DNA from: VAXT01 sp964591295
GTDB lineage: Bacteria > Actinomycetota > Thermoleophilia > Gaiellales > Gaiellaceae
Assembly (NCBI GenBank): GCA_964591295.1
Contig: CAZQAG010000016.1
Coordinates: 1-39,131 of the forward strand
Direction of reading: 5' to 3'
Length of the DNA stretch: 39,131 nucleotides
The notes beneath the pieces were generated by a model. That model had not been told where the DNA came from, ran no database searches, and worked only from the letters and a program-made list of their open reading frames with translations. This document shows positions 23,162 through 31,580 of this stretch, in pieces; position 1 is the first letter of the stretch; each line of letters opens with the position of its first letter. The translations under genes were made by a program, and so were the position numbers.

Positions 23162-23254
23162 CTAGCAGGGAAGGTTTGGCGAAACATGGCTGAGCCGCCG
23201 GGCCGCGCTGCATCGCACCCCGGCGACGAGCAACGTTCCGCTAAACCCTGCTAG
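23162..23254. repeat. 93-bp interrupted inverted repeat
   Basis: CTAGCAGGG (23162-23170) pairs with CCCTGCTAG (23246-23254). After a 4-base insertion (AAGG) in the left arm, TTTGGCGAAAC (23175-23185) pairs with GTTCCGCTAAA (23235-23245) with two mismatches. The ~49-bp centre is GC-rich. It fills most of the gap between the SCP2 gene and the next minus-strand gene. It could be a terminator/processing structure or the termini of a tiny mobile element; no target duplication is visible. Confidence 0.5.
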
Positions 23255-23258
23255 CGGG

Positions 23259-23495
23259 CTACGCGGCGCTTTGTGCGGCTGCCGGCTTCGGCAGGTAGCG
23301 CTCGATCAGCGCGTACGAAAGCGCCCACTGCGCTCGCGCAATTGCGACGCGATTCTGCTCGAGGGCGACGGAGCCCGCATCGCTCGAGCGCAGGCCCTGT
23401 CGCTCGCGCGTGAGCGTTCCGAGCTGCTCGGAGAGCGACTCGACAGTCGGCGACACGCGCCGACGAGGGAAGCGAAGGGGCCGCAGGGTGCTCAT
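23259..23495 (-). CDS. Small unknown protein with helical core
   Basis: 78 residues from ATG 23495 (a TTG start at 23522 would add nine). Arg-rich N-terminus (LRPLRFPRRR) then helices TVESLSEQLGTLTRERQGLR and VAIARAQWALSYALIERYL, which look amphipathic. No family recognised. It is plausible because of regular heptad-like patterning and normal codon use, but it could be spurious. It diverges from the aminopeptidase gene across 110 bp that include a TAGCAT -10-like hexamer just before the ATG at 23606. Confidence 0.5.
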   Translation of the reverse strand: MSTLRPLRFPRRRVSPTVESLSEQLGTLTRERQGLRSSDAGSVALEQNRVAIARAQWALSYALIERYLPKPAAAQSAA

Positions 23496-23605
23496 GGCCA
23501 CATTCTGTATCGGCGGATTCAAGAGAAAGTTAAGGCGGGTTGAAAGTTATGAAAACCTTTCGGCGTCCACCGTAGAAACCCTGTCGGATAGCATCGCGCC
23601 CCCTG

Positions 23606-25084
23606 ATGCGGGTCGAGGTAAGCGCCGCCCAAGAAACGCCGCCGGAAGCCGACGTCCTGGCTGTACCGATCGGTCCTGACGGGCTGCCCGTGGCCGCGGC
23701 CTCACTCGACGGCCCTCTCGCCAAGGTGGCCGAGGAGGAAGACATCGCCGCGAAGGTGGGCCGGACGGCCGTCCTGCATCCCAACGGAGCGGCGCCTGCG
23801 CGCCGGATCGTGCTCGTCGGGCTCGGGCCGGCAGGGGAAATCGACGCCGACACGGTGAGAACGGCCGCAGCGTCAGTCGCAAGGGAAACCGAGCGCGTCG
23901 GCGGCTCGATCGCCTGGCTGCTCGACGATTCGCTCGGCCTCTCTCATGCCGATCAGGCCCGCGCGGTGGTCGACGGCCTGCTCATGGGCGCCTACGACCC
24001 GGGACGCTGGAAGGCCGACGCAGCTTCCGAGCCGCCGTTCGAGCGACTCGTCCTCGTCGGCAGCGACGACGACACCCTGCGCGAGGCCGGCGAGCACGCG
24101 GCGACGGTCGCCTCTGCGGCGAACCGCGCGCGTGACCTCGCCAACACGGGCGCGAATCTCCTCACCCCCGAGAAGCTCGCCGAACGGGCGACCGAGCTCG
24201 CAGGCGCACATGCGAACCTCACCGCGGAGGCGCTCGGGCCGGACGAGGCGGAAGAGCTCGGGATGGGCGCGTTCTCCGCTGTCGCCCAAGGGAGCCACAA
24301 CCCGCCGCGCATGATCGTCCTCCGCTACGAGCCCCCATCGCCCGCGGGCGACGTGCTGCTCGGGCTCGTCGGCAAGGCGATCACGTTCGACACCGGCGGG
24401 ATCTCGATCAAGCCGGCCCTCTACATGGAGGACATGAAGGGCGACATGGCCGGCGGTGCGACCGTCATCGAAGGGATTGGCGCGATCGCGGAGCTCGGCC
24501 TGCCGCTGCGCACGCTCGCAGTCGTCGCTGCCGCCGAGAACGCCGTGGGCGGCGGTGCCTTCAGACCGGGCGACATCCTGCGCGCGATGAACGGCAAGAC
24601 GATCGAGGTCACGAACACGGACGCCGAAGGGCGCCTCGTCCTCGCCGATGCGCTCACGCACGCGCGGCAGCTCGGCGCGACCCACCTGCTCGACTTCGCA
24701 ACTCTCACCGGCGCGATGGACCGCGCGCTCGGAGACCTCTACGCAGGCGTCTTCGGCAACGACGACGCCTGGCGCGACGAGGTGGTCGCGGCCGGCGAGG
24801 CGAGCGGCGACCATGCCTGGCCGTGGCCGATGCACCGGCGCTATCGCGGGCTGATCGATTCCGCGTTCGCCGACATGAAGAACTCGTCGGTGCGCGGACA
24901 GGCCCAGCCGACCTACGCGGCCTCGTTCCTGGAGGAATTCGTCGGAGAGGGCCCGTGGGCGCACGTGGACATGGCCGGTACGGGCTTCTACACGTGGGGA
25001 CGGGACGACTACCTCTGGCAGAAGGGCGGCACGGGATACGGCGTCCGCCTGATCGTCGAGCTCGCAAATCGGCTTACGGCGTGA
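23606..25084 (+). CDS. pepA: Leucyl aminopeptidase, M17 family
   Basis: 492 residues, standard for PepA. The N-terminal domain is variable; the C-terminal catalytic domain has GKAITFDTGGISIKPA and MEDMKGDMAGGA (metal-ligand Lys and Asp residues), then the family signature NTDAEGRLVLADAL, and TLTGA. It is a two-zinc (or Mn) hexameric exopeptidase releasing N-terminal residues, Leu preferentially. Placing it directly ahead of an acyl-CoA dehydrogenase and near leucine-degradation genes suggests peptide-to-CoA-ester catabolism. The ATG follows a -10-like TAGCAT by only a few bases, so the transcript may be leaderless. Its TGA overlaps the GTG of the next gene. Confidence 0.93.
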   Translation: MRVEVSAAQETPPEADVLAVPIGPDGLPVAAASLDGPLAKVAEEEDIAAKVGRTAVLHPNGAAPARRIVLVGLGPAGEIDADTVRTAAASVARETERVGGSIAWLLDDSLGLSHADQARAVVDGLLMGAYDPGRWKADAASEPPFERLVLVGSDDDTLREAGEHAATVASAANRARDLANTGANLLTPEKLAERATELAGAHANLTAEALGPDEAEELGMGAFSAVAQGSHNPPRMIVLRYEPPSPAGDVLLGLVGKAITFDTGGISIKPALYMEDMKGDMAGGATVIEGIGAIAELGLPLRTLAVVAAAENAVGGGAFRPGDILRAMNGKTIEVTNTDAEGRLVLADALTHARQLGATHLLDFATLTGAMDRALGDLYAGVFGNDDAWRDEVVAAGEASGDHAWPWPMHRRYRGLIDSAFADMKNSSVRGQAQPTYAASFLEEFVGEGPWAHVDMAGTGFYTWGRDDYLWQKGGTGYGVRLIVELANRLTA

Positions 25085-26214
25085 ACTTCGACCTCACCGA
25101 AGAGCAGGAGCTCGTTCGGAGCACGGTCCGAGAGTTCGCCGAGCAGAAGGTCGCGCCGGTAGCAGAGGAGCTCGACCGCGAGCACCGCTTCCCCTACGAC
25201 CTCGTCGCAGAGCTCGCCGAGCTCGGGCTGATGGGGATGCCGATCCCCGAGGAGCACGGAGGCGGGGGAAGCGACACGCTTTCGTATGCGATCGCGATCG
25301 AGGAGCTGACGCGAGTCGACTCGTCGGTCGCTATCACCGTCGCGGCACACACGTCGCTCGGGACGATGCCGATCTTCCTCTTCGGCTCGGAGGATCAGAA
25401 GCGGGAATGGCTGCCCGACCTCGCCTCCGGCAAGAAGCTCGCTGCGTTCGGGCTCACGGAGCCTGGCGCCGGTTCCGACGCGGCCGCCGCTCGGACGCGC
25501 GCCGACCTCGACGGTGGAGAGTGGGTGATCAACGGCTCGAAGATCTTCATCACGAACGCCGGCACCGACATCTCGGCGTGCGTGACGATCACCGCGCTCA
25601 CCGGCGAGGACGAGATCTCGAACCTGATCGTCCCAAACGGCACCCCCGGCTACGAGATCTCGCCGCCGATGGAGAAGCTCGGCTGGCGGGCGTCTGACAC
25701 GCGCGAGCTCTCGTTCAAGGACGTCCGCGTGCCCGAGGGGAACCTGCTGGGCGAACGCGGCCAGGGCTTCCGGCAGTTCCTCGAGATCCTCGACGGCGGC
25801 CGGATCTCGGTCGCGGCGATGGGGGTCGGGCTCGCGCAAGGCGCCTACGACCTCGCGTTCCGCTACGCGAAGGAGCGGGAGCAGTTCGGCAAGCCGATCG
25901 CGAGCTTCCAAGCGATCCAGTTCCAGCTTGCGGACATGGCCGTGGAGATCGAAGCCGGCCGCAACCTCGTCTACAAGGCGGCGTGGCTCAAGGACCAGGG
26001 CCGAGAGTTCGCCAGGGAGGCCGCGATGGCGAAGCTCTACACGGGGGAGCTCTCACACCGGGTCGTCAACCAGGCGCTGCAGATCCACGGCGGCTACGGC
26101 TTCATGGACGAGTCGGCGATCTCGCGCCTCTACCGTGACCAGAAGATCCTCGAGATCGGGGAGGGCACCAATGAAGTCCAGCGGATGGTGATCGCCCGGC
26201 ACCTGGGCCTCTAG
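25081..26214 (+). CDS. Acyl-CoA dehydrogenase
   Basis: 377 residues, the short-chain family length. FAD/substrate motifs: FGLTEPGAGSDA, INGSKIFITNAG, and C-terminal ALQIHGGYGFMDE. The catalytic base is Glu361 in EIGEGTNEVQR, the position used by short/medium-chain (butyryl-type) enzymes; isovaleryl-CoA dehydrogenases have Gly there (GAGT). Despite its position with methylcrotonyl-CoA carboxylase genes, it is therefore more likely a straight-chain or general acyl-CoA dehydrogenase. It introduces the 2,3 double bond and passes electrons to ETF. The GTG start overlaps the PepA stop (GTGA). Confidence 0.9.
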   Translation: MNFDLTEEQELVRSTVREFAEQKVAPVAEELDREHRFPYDLVAELAELGLMGMPIPEEHGGGGSDTLSYAIAIEELTRVDSSVAITVAAHTSLGTMPIFLFGSEDQKREWLPDLASGKKLAAFGLTEPGAGSDAAAARTRADLDGGEWVINGSKIFITNAGTDISACVTITALTGEDEISNLIVPNGTPGYEISPPMEKLGWRASDTRELSFKDVRVPEGNLLGERGQGFRQFLEILDGGRISVAAMGVGLAQGAYDLAFRYAKEREQFGKPIASFQAIQFQLADMAVEIEAGRNLVYKAAWLKDQGREFAREAAMAKLYTGELSHRVVNQALQIHGGYGFMDESAISRLYRDQKILEIGEGTNEVQRMVIARHLGL

Positions 26215-26248
26215 TAGGAGGGCTTGGCGTTTCGATTGGCGACACGCC

Positions 26249-26323
26249 CTAGTCGTCGCCGTCGGTCGTATCTGAATCGCTCGGCTGGTACGGCTGGTAC
26301 ATATCTTGCTCTGCCGAGAGCAT
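26249..26323 (-). CDS. Possible 24-residue ORF
   Basis: Reads MLSAEQDMYQPYQPSDSDTT and ends GDD, starting 8 bp after the stop of the 26331-26552 gene on the same strand. The acidic tail and regular codons look coding, and an open frame continues upstream (LFRRAM), so it might instead be the true C-terminus of a frameshifted version of the upstream gene. No family recognised. Confidence 0.25.
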   Translation of the reverse strand: MLSAEQDMYQPYQPSDSDTTDGDD

Positions 26324-26330
26324 CGCTCGT

Positions 26331-26552
26331 CTAAAGAGGCCAGCCCTGTACCCAGGGGCGGGAATCAGAGCAGGTGTAACCGATTTCTGCCCAAGGAAGC
26401 CCGCCTTCTTCTTCCGATGGCTGCTCAATCTCTAGTGCGAGACCGAAGGTACGAACCGTGAATCCGTCGGGATAGATGTCCTTCGCATCGTCAAGCCAGC
26501 TTCCGACCAACGCGGCGATTTCCATTTCAATCTGCTCTCGTCCGTTGAGCAT
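26331..26552 (-). CDS. Small unknown protein, low-GC patch
   Basis: About 73 residues from ATG 26552 (a GTG at 26579 would add nine). The sequence is balanced and looks folded: MLNGREQIEMEIAALVGSWL, DDAKDIYPDGFTVRTFG, PWAEIGYTCSDSRPWVQGW. I do not recognise it. GC content is visibly lower than in its neighbours, which hints at recent acquisition. It is isolated between the acyl-CoA dehydrogenase gene and the sulfur dioxygenase gene. Confidence 0.5.
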   Translation of the reverse strand: MLNGREQIEMEIAALVGSWLDDAKDIYPDGFTVRTFGLALEIEQPSEEEGGLPWAEIGYTCSDSRPWVQGWPL

Positions 26553-26606
26553 AGGACGGACGATAACGCCGCTAGGCACCGAGCGGCGCGGCCCACGCTC
26601 GGGCGA

Positions 26607-26708
26607 GTGTCTGAAGACAACCGGGCGAGCATCAGAGAGCAGTCGTCGCGATTCAAAGCGCTGGGGTGGGTGACCTACTTCGAACTGCGGGTCGTCCGCT
26701 CGGCCTGA
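26607..26708 (+). CDS. Possible 33-residue ORF
   Basis: GTG start, then SEDNRASIREQSSRFKALGW and VTYFELRVVRSA to TGA at 26706-26708. It ends 33 bp before the sulfur dioxygenase gene and could be a leader ORF or gene remnant. There is no clear ribosome site and no family match. A small hairpin CTGAG-TCTC-CTCAG overlaps its stop. Confidence 0.2.
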   Translation: MSEDNRASIREQSSRFKALGWVTYFELRVVRSA

Positions 26709-26741
26709 GTCTCCTCAGGGCTGCTGTTAGGCTCCCTCTTC

Positions 26742-28088
26742 GTGCAGTTTCGGCAGTTCGTCAGTGACGATCTCGGCTGCGCGTCCTACCTGATCGGCGA
26801 TGGATCCTCGGGTGAGGCGCTGGTCGTCGATCCCGCCTACGCGATCGAGCAGTACCTGGTCGAGGCGGAGAAGCGCGGTGTTCGAATCACGCGGGTGCTC
26901 GAGACGCACACCCATGCCGATCACGTCTCGGGCCACGGGCGCTTCGCGCTCGAGCACGGCGCGACGGTCTTCGTTCATCCCGCCGCCGAGCCCGAGTACC
27001 CGTTCGAGCCCCTTGCTGACGGCCAGGAGATCTCCCTCGGCGAGGTCACGATCCGCGTACTCCACACCCCGGGGCACCGGCCGGAGCACTGCTGCTTCGC
27101 AGTCGTCGACGGCTCGCGCGGAGACGAGCCGTGGCTCGTGATCACGGGCGACTCGCTCCTGATCGGAGGGGCGGCACGCCCCGATCTCGCCTCGGAGGCA
27201 ATCGAAGGGTCACGCGGCCTGTATGGGAGCCTGCAGCGCCTGCTGGAGCTGCCGGACGGCGTCGAGCTCTACCCGGGTCACGTCGCGGGATCGCTCTGTG
27301 GGGCAGGCATTAGCTCGAAGGCGTCCTCCACGATCGGCTTCGAGCGGCGCTTCAACCACGCGGTCGAGCTCGTCGGCCGCGGCGAGGACGAGTTCGTCCA
27401 GGACCGCGCCAACTCGTCGGCTCCGCGGCCGGCCAACATGGACCGAATCGTCGCGCTCAACCGCGGGCCGTTCCTCGCAGCTCAGCCTCCGCTCGGAACG
27501 GTCGAGTCGGCCGACGGCGGAGTCGTGCTGGACGTCCGCAGCGCCCGCGAGTTCTCGGCGGGTCATCTTCCGGGCGCGTTCAACGTGCCGGTCTCGGGCT
27601 CGTCGTTCGCAACCAAGGCCGCGTTCGTCCTCACCGCCGACGAGCCGGTTTCCATCTACGCCTCTTCCGCGGAGGAGGCCGAACAGGCTGCGCAGAGCCT
27701 ACGCTCGGTCGGTCTCTTCGAGCTCCGCGGCTACCTGCCCGAAGCCGACGAGAGCGAGAAGCTCGAGTCGATCGAGATCGAAGATCTTGACCGGCTGCTC
27801 GCCGAGGGCACAGTCGAGGTGCTCGACGTCCGGGAGAAGTCCGAGCGCGACGAGGGCTACATCGACGGCACGCGACACTTGCCGTACCGCCTCGTCCGAG
27901 CCTGCGTCGACGACCTCCGAAGCGAGCGGCCCGTGATCACGATCTGCTCCAGCGGCTCGCGCGCCGTGATCGCGGCGAGCGTCCTCGCGGCGAACGGCAT
28001 CGAGTCACATCCCGTCGTCGGCGGCGGAGTCGAGGACTGGGCCGAACGCGGCGGCAAGACCGTGCAGTTCCGCCGCTGCGGCAGCTGA
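26742..28088 (+). CDS. ETHE1-like persulfide dioxygenase (MBL fold) fused to two rhodanese domains
   Basis: 448 residues. Residues 1-235 are a metallo-beta-lactamase fold with THTHADH (His56, His58, Asp60, His61) and TPGHRPEHCCF, GDSLLIGG, as in ETHE1/persulfide dioxygenases and BigR-linked Blh. Two rhodanese domains follow. The first (~255-350) has lost its catalytic Cys (IYASSAEEA). The second has ICSSGSR with Cys402 and is probably active. It likely handles glutathione- or other low-molecular-weight persulfides, oxidising them to sulfite. Start is GTG 26742. It stands alone, converging on the threonine deaminase gene with a 2-bp gap. Confidence 0.88.
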   Translation: MQFRQFVSDDLGCASYLIGDGSSGEALVVDPAYAIEQYLVEAEKRGVRITRVLETHTHADHVSGHGRFALEHGATVFVHPAAEPEYPFEPLADGQEISLGEVTIRVLHTPGHRPEHCCFAVVDGSRGDEPWLVITGDSLLIGGAARPDLASEAIEGSRGLYGSLQRLLELPDGVELYPGHVAGSLCGAGISSKASSTIGFERRFNHAVELVGRGEDEFVQDRANSSAPRPANMDRIVALNRGPFLAAQPPLGTVESADGGVVLDVRSAREFSAGHLPGAFNVPVSGSSFATKAAFVLTADEPVSIYASSAEEAEQAAQSLRSVGLFELRGYLPEADESEKLESIEIEDLDRLLAEGTVEVLDVREKSERDEGYIDGTRHLPYRLVRACVDDLRSERPVITICSSGSRAVIAASVLAANGIESHPVVGGGVEDWAERGGKTVQFRRCGS

Positions 28089-28090
28089 CC

Positions 28091-29290
28091 CTAGCGGAGC
28101 CGGTCGACCACGTAGCCGCGCGAGCGCATCGCATCGAGGATCGCGGTGCAGTGCTCCTGGTCCCGGGTGAGGAGCGTGGCCTCGACCTCGGTCTCGGTGA
28201 CCGGCACGTCCATCCCCTCCCGGTGGTGCTCGACCGAGACGACGTTCGCGTGCTCCTCTGCGAACAGCGAGAGCAGCTTGATCAGCTCGCCGGGCCGGTC
28301 TGGCAGTCGAGTGCGCACGACGATGTAGCGGCCGGCGAGCGTGAGGCCGTGCCTCATCACCTGGATCAGGAGAGTCGGGTCGATGTTGCCGCCGGAGAGG
28401 ATCGCCGCAACGGGCCCATTTCCCGGAACCCGGTCGGCGACGAGGGCCGCCACGGCGGCCGCGCCGGCTCCCTCGACGACGAGCTTGGCGCGCTCCATGA
28501 GGAGGACGATCGCCTCGCTGATCTCCTCGTCGGTCACGGTCACGACCGTCTCGAGCAGATCCGCGAGCAGGGCCGACGTGAGCTCCCCCGGATGCTTGAC
28601 GGCGATCCCTTCCGCGATCGTGTAGCCGAACGTCGTGCCGCCGGCGAGCGGCGCGCAGGCCGCTGCCTGGACACCCACGACCTTCACTTCGGGCCGGAGG
28701 GCACGCAGCGCGAGCCCGATTCCCGCCGAGAGCCCGCCGCCCCCCACCGGGACAACCACTGTCTCCACCTCCGGAAGCTGTTCCACGAGCTCGAGCCCGA
28801 CAGTCCCCTGGCCCGCAATCACATGCGGATCCTCGAACGGATGCACGAATGTGCCGCCGGTCTCCTCGACGTGCGCGACCGCCGCGGCGAGCGCGTCCTC
28901 GAAGGTTGCGCCCGCCAGCTCGGCCCGTGCACCGTAGTTCCGCGTCGGCTCGACTTTGGCCATCGGCGTCTCGGCGGGCATGAAGATCGTCGCCTCGATC
29001 CCGGCCTCTCGCGCCGCCCAGGCAACGGCCTGGCCGTGGTTCCCCGCGCTCGCGGCGACGACGCCGGCCTTCCGCTCCGCCTCGCTCAGGCCCTCGATCT
29101 TGTTGACGGCCCCGCGGATCTTGAAAGACCCCGTCCGCTGCAGGGTCTCTGCCTTCAAGTGGACGGGTCGCCCCGTCATGCGACCGAAGGTCTCGGAGAC
29201 GTACAGCGGCGTCACGCGGACGCCCTTACCCGAGAGCCGCTCTCGCGCGGCCTGGATGTCAGCGAGAGTTGGTGCTGTCTGCGTCGCCAT
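28091..29290 (-). CDS. ilvA: Threonine ammonia-lyase (biosynthetic/catabolic type with one ACT domain)
   Basis: 399 residues. PLP lysine Lys57 in TGSFKIRGA, then ASAGNHGQAVAWAA, and the phosphate-binding GGGGLSAGIGLA. The C-terminal ~75 residues (IVVRTRLPDRPGELIKLLS, VVSVEHHREGMD) form a single ACT domain, giving the ~400-residue single-ACT type found in Actinobacteria. It converts threonine to 2-oxobutanoate, which feeds isoleucine synthesis or propionyl-CoA. The upstream gene is meaB, overlapping by 32 bp; that is consistent with a 2-oxobutanoate to propionyl-CoA to methylmalonyl-CoA route. Confidence 0.92.
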   Translation of the reverse strand: MATQTAPTLADIQAARERLSGKGVRVTPLYVSETFGRMTGRPVHLKAETLQRTGSFKIRGAVNKIEGLSEAERKAGVVAASAGNHGQAVAWAAREAGIEATIFMPAETPMAKVEPTRNYGARAELAGATFEDALAAAVAHVEETGGTFVHPFEDPHVIAGQGTVGLELVEQLPEVETVVVPVGGGGLSAGIGLALRALRPEVKVVGVQAAACAPLAGGTTFGYTIAEGIAVKHPGELTSALLADLLETVVTVTDEEISEAIVLLMERAKLVVEGAGAAAVAALVADRVPGNGPVAAILSGGNIDPTLLIQVMRHGLTLAGRYIVVRTRLPDRPGELIKLLSLFAEEHANVVSVEHHREGMDVPVTETEVEATLLTRDQEHCTAILDAMRSRGYVVDRLR

Positions 29291-30260
29291 CAGTGGGAAC
29301 GTGGAATACCTTGTCCATGATCTCTCTTACAGCTGTCAAGGGGTCGAGCTCTCGACGCTGGACCTCGTCCAGGAGACGCTGAAGCTCGGGGTCGTCCTTG
29401 ACTGCGCGTTCGAGATGCGTCTTGGCGCGGGCGGAGGCGACCGCAAACACCTCGCGCCCGAGATTGTTCCTGCGGCGCTCCTCGAGTAGCCCTTCCTCTT
29501 CGAGGTGGGCCTGATGCTCTTCCACTTTTGCCCAGAGGTCGGCGACCCCCTCGTCCTGAACGGCCTCGGTGAGGACGATCGGGGGCTTCCAGGCACGGTC
29601 GTGGTCGAGCGTCAGGATCGACCGCACCTCGTTCAGCATCGTCTTCGCAGCGGGATGATCCTTCTTGTTGACCGCGATCACGTCGGGGATCTCCATGATC
29701 CCCGCCTTGAGCGCCTGAATCGAGTCGCCCGAGCCGGGCATGAGCACGAGAAGCACCGTGTCGGCGATCCCGATCACCTCGACCTCGCTTTGGCCGGTGC
29801 CAACCGTCTCGACGAAGATGACGTCCTTCCCGGCCGCGTCGAGGATGAGCACCGCCTGCAGCGTCGCCTCGGCCAGGCCGCCGAGGTGCCCGCGCGTCCC
29901 CATCGAACGGATGAAGACGCCCGGGTCGAGGAAGTGCTCCGAGAGCCGGATCCGGTCGCCCAGAAGCGCACCCTGCGAGAACGGGCTCGACGGGTCGACC
30001 GAGACGACGCCGATCGTGCGGCCGGACTCTCGTACGAGGCGCACGAGCGAGGCGATCAGGCTCGATTTGCCGACCCCCGGCGGGCCGGTGACACCGACGA
30101 CGTAGGCGGAGCCGGTGTCCGGGTAGACCTCGCGGACGAGCTCGTAGGCGATGGGGTCGCCATTCTCGACAAGCGTGATCGCCCGGGCGAGCGCGCGCCG
30201 GTCGCCCTCGCGAACGCCGGTCGCGAGGGTCTCCCCCGTCCACTCTCGCCGCTTGGCCAC
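29259..30260 (-). CDS. meaB: MeaB/ArgK-type GTPase, methylmalonyl-CoA mutase chaperone
   Basis: 333 residues. P-loop GPPGVGKSS (residues 59-66), the MeaB-specific VDPSSPFSQGALLGDRIRL, FVETVGTGQSEVEV (switch region), and nucleotide-specificity NKKDHP. C-terminal helices support dimerisation. It protects and reloads B12-dependent methylmalonyl-CoA mutase; the mutase genes are not in the window. Start is GTG 30260, which shares one base with the stop of the MFS gene (TAGTG); an open frame further upstream would lie inside that gene. Overlaps ilvA by 32 bp. Confidence 0.92.
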   Translation of the reverse strand: MAKRREWTGETLATGVREGDRRALARAITLVENGDPIAYELVREVYPDTGSAYVVGVTGPPGVGKSSLIASLVRLVRESGRTIGVVSVDPSSPFSQGALLGDRIRLSEHFLDPGVFIRSMGTRGHLGGLAEATLQAVLILDAAGKDVIFVETVGTGQSEVEVIGIADTVLLVLMPGSGDSIQALKAGIMEIPDVIAVNKKDHPAAKTMLNEVRSILTLDHDRAWKPPIVLTEAVQDEGVADLWAKVEEHQAHLEEEGLLEERRRNNLGREVFAVASARAKTHLERAVKDDPELQRLLDEVQRRELDPLTAVREIMDKVFHVPTDGDADSTNSR

Positions 30261-31504
30261 TAGCCGGCCTGTCCCGGCGCGGCGGCGGTCGCGGTGTGCT
30301 TGTCCGGGATGCCGCGCGCGAGCGAGTAGCCGACGAGTGCTGCAAGTGCGGTCAGACCGGCCGATGCACCCCAGATCCATCGCGCACCGAACTCATCCGT
30401 CAGAGGCCCGGCCGCTGCCATGCCGAGGCCGAGCACGGCGTAGTTCGAGCTCATCAGCACCGTGAAGATTCGCCCACGCAGCCGATCGGGTGCCCATCGT
30501 TGGACGAGCAGTGCGTTGCAGACGAGCGCGATCCCGTTCCCCGCCCCGGAGATGACGACGCAAACGGCGGCGACCCAGACGTTCGGAGCGGCTGCCGCGG
30601 CTCCGATGCCGATCGCCATCATGCCGAGCCCCGTCACGTACACCTTGGCGAGCTCCCTCCGGTCGACGAGGGATCCGGCTCTGAGGCTGCCGAAGACGAG
30701 CCCGAAGCCGGCGCTCGCCAGCAAGAGGCCGAATCCGAAGTCGCCCGCGTTGAACGAGACCTTGGCGAGCGCAACTTCAGCAACGTTGACGCCCGCGTTC
30801 CCGAGCATGCTCACGTTCCACGCGACGAGCACGACCAGCAGGGCTCGGGAGCCACGGATCAGCTGCAGGCCTTCTGCCACATCGCGCCAGTGACCCTCGG
30901 TCGCAGCGTGGGCGACCTGCAGTAGGTTCGCCGGGATCCGCAGGATCAGGACCGCGGAGAAGAGGAACGTGACGGCGTTGATCCCGTAGGCCCAGTCCGG
31001 GTTCGTGGCAGCGACGAGCACGCCGCCCGCGAGGGGGCCGAACACGGTGGTCATCGCGTCGGCCGCCTGGAGCAACCCCTGCGCACTCGGTAACTCCGAG
31101 TCGTCGACGAGGTTCGGCAGCCCCGCGTAGACCGCCGGGCGGAAGAAACCGGTCGCGAACCCCGCGACGGCCGCGAGAACGACGATCTGGGTGGGACTCT
31201 CCGCAAACGGGAGCGCGCAGAAGACCAGAAAGCGAACGAGGTCGGCGGCGATCATCACGCGGCGACGGGACAGGCGGTCGACGAGCGGCCCCATCGTCAG
31301 GCCGAGCGCGATCGCCGGTAGGAAGTCGGCGATCAAAAGCGCGCTCACCCACTTGCCGGAGCCCGTCCGGTCCCAGACGTCGATCGTCAGGGCGACGAAG
31401 GCGAGCCATGTGCCCAACCCCGAGCCGAATGCGGCGAGGAAGAGCAGGCGTAGCCCACGGACTCGGCGGAGCAGGTCGACCTGCGTCCCGAGCAACCGGG
31501 TCAT
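30260..31504 (-). CDS. MFS transporter (EntS/MFS_3-type exporter)
   Basis: 414 residues with about 12 hydrophobic helices. The N-terminal loop GPLVDRLSRRRVMIAADLVR is the MFS motif A between helices 2 and 3, and the overall pattern (FGPLAGGVLVAATNP, GAGNGIALVCNALLVQRW) matches the EntS-like MFS_3 group, which contains drug and siderophore exporters. The substrate is not predictable. ATG 31504 has GGAG just 2 nt upstream; GTG 31528 is an alternative that adds eight residues. It is the first gene of a run with meaB and ilvA, but its function is probably unrelated. Confidence 0.88.
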   Translation of the reverse strand: MTRLLGTQVDLLRRVRGLRLLFLAAFGSGLGTWLAFVALTIDVWDRTGSGKWVSALLIADFLPAIALGLTMGPLVDRLSRRRVMIAADLVRFLVFCALPFAESPTQIVVLAAVAGFATGFFRPAVYAGLPNLVDDSELPSAQGLLQAADAMTTVFGPLAGGVLVAATNPDWAYGINAVTFLFSAVLILRIPANLLQVAHAATEGHWRDVAEGLQLIRGSRALLVVLVAWNVSMLGNAGVNVAEVALAKVSFNAGDFGFGLLLASAGFGLVFGSLRAGSLVDRRELAKVYVTGLGMMAIGIGAAAAAPNVWVAAVCVVISGAGNGIALVCNALLVQRWAPDRLRGRIFTVLMSSNYAVLGLGMAAAGPLTDEFGARWIWGASAGLTALAALVGYSLARGIPDKHTATAAAPGQAG

Positions 31505-31580
31505 GACTCCGGAAAACACGCCGAGCACGGTCGGCGGAGGTTAGTCGAGTCGTAAGGCGAAGCGTCATTTTGCGGGAGAA

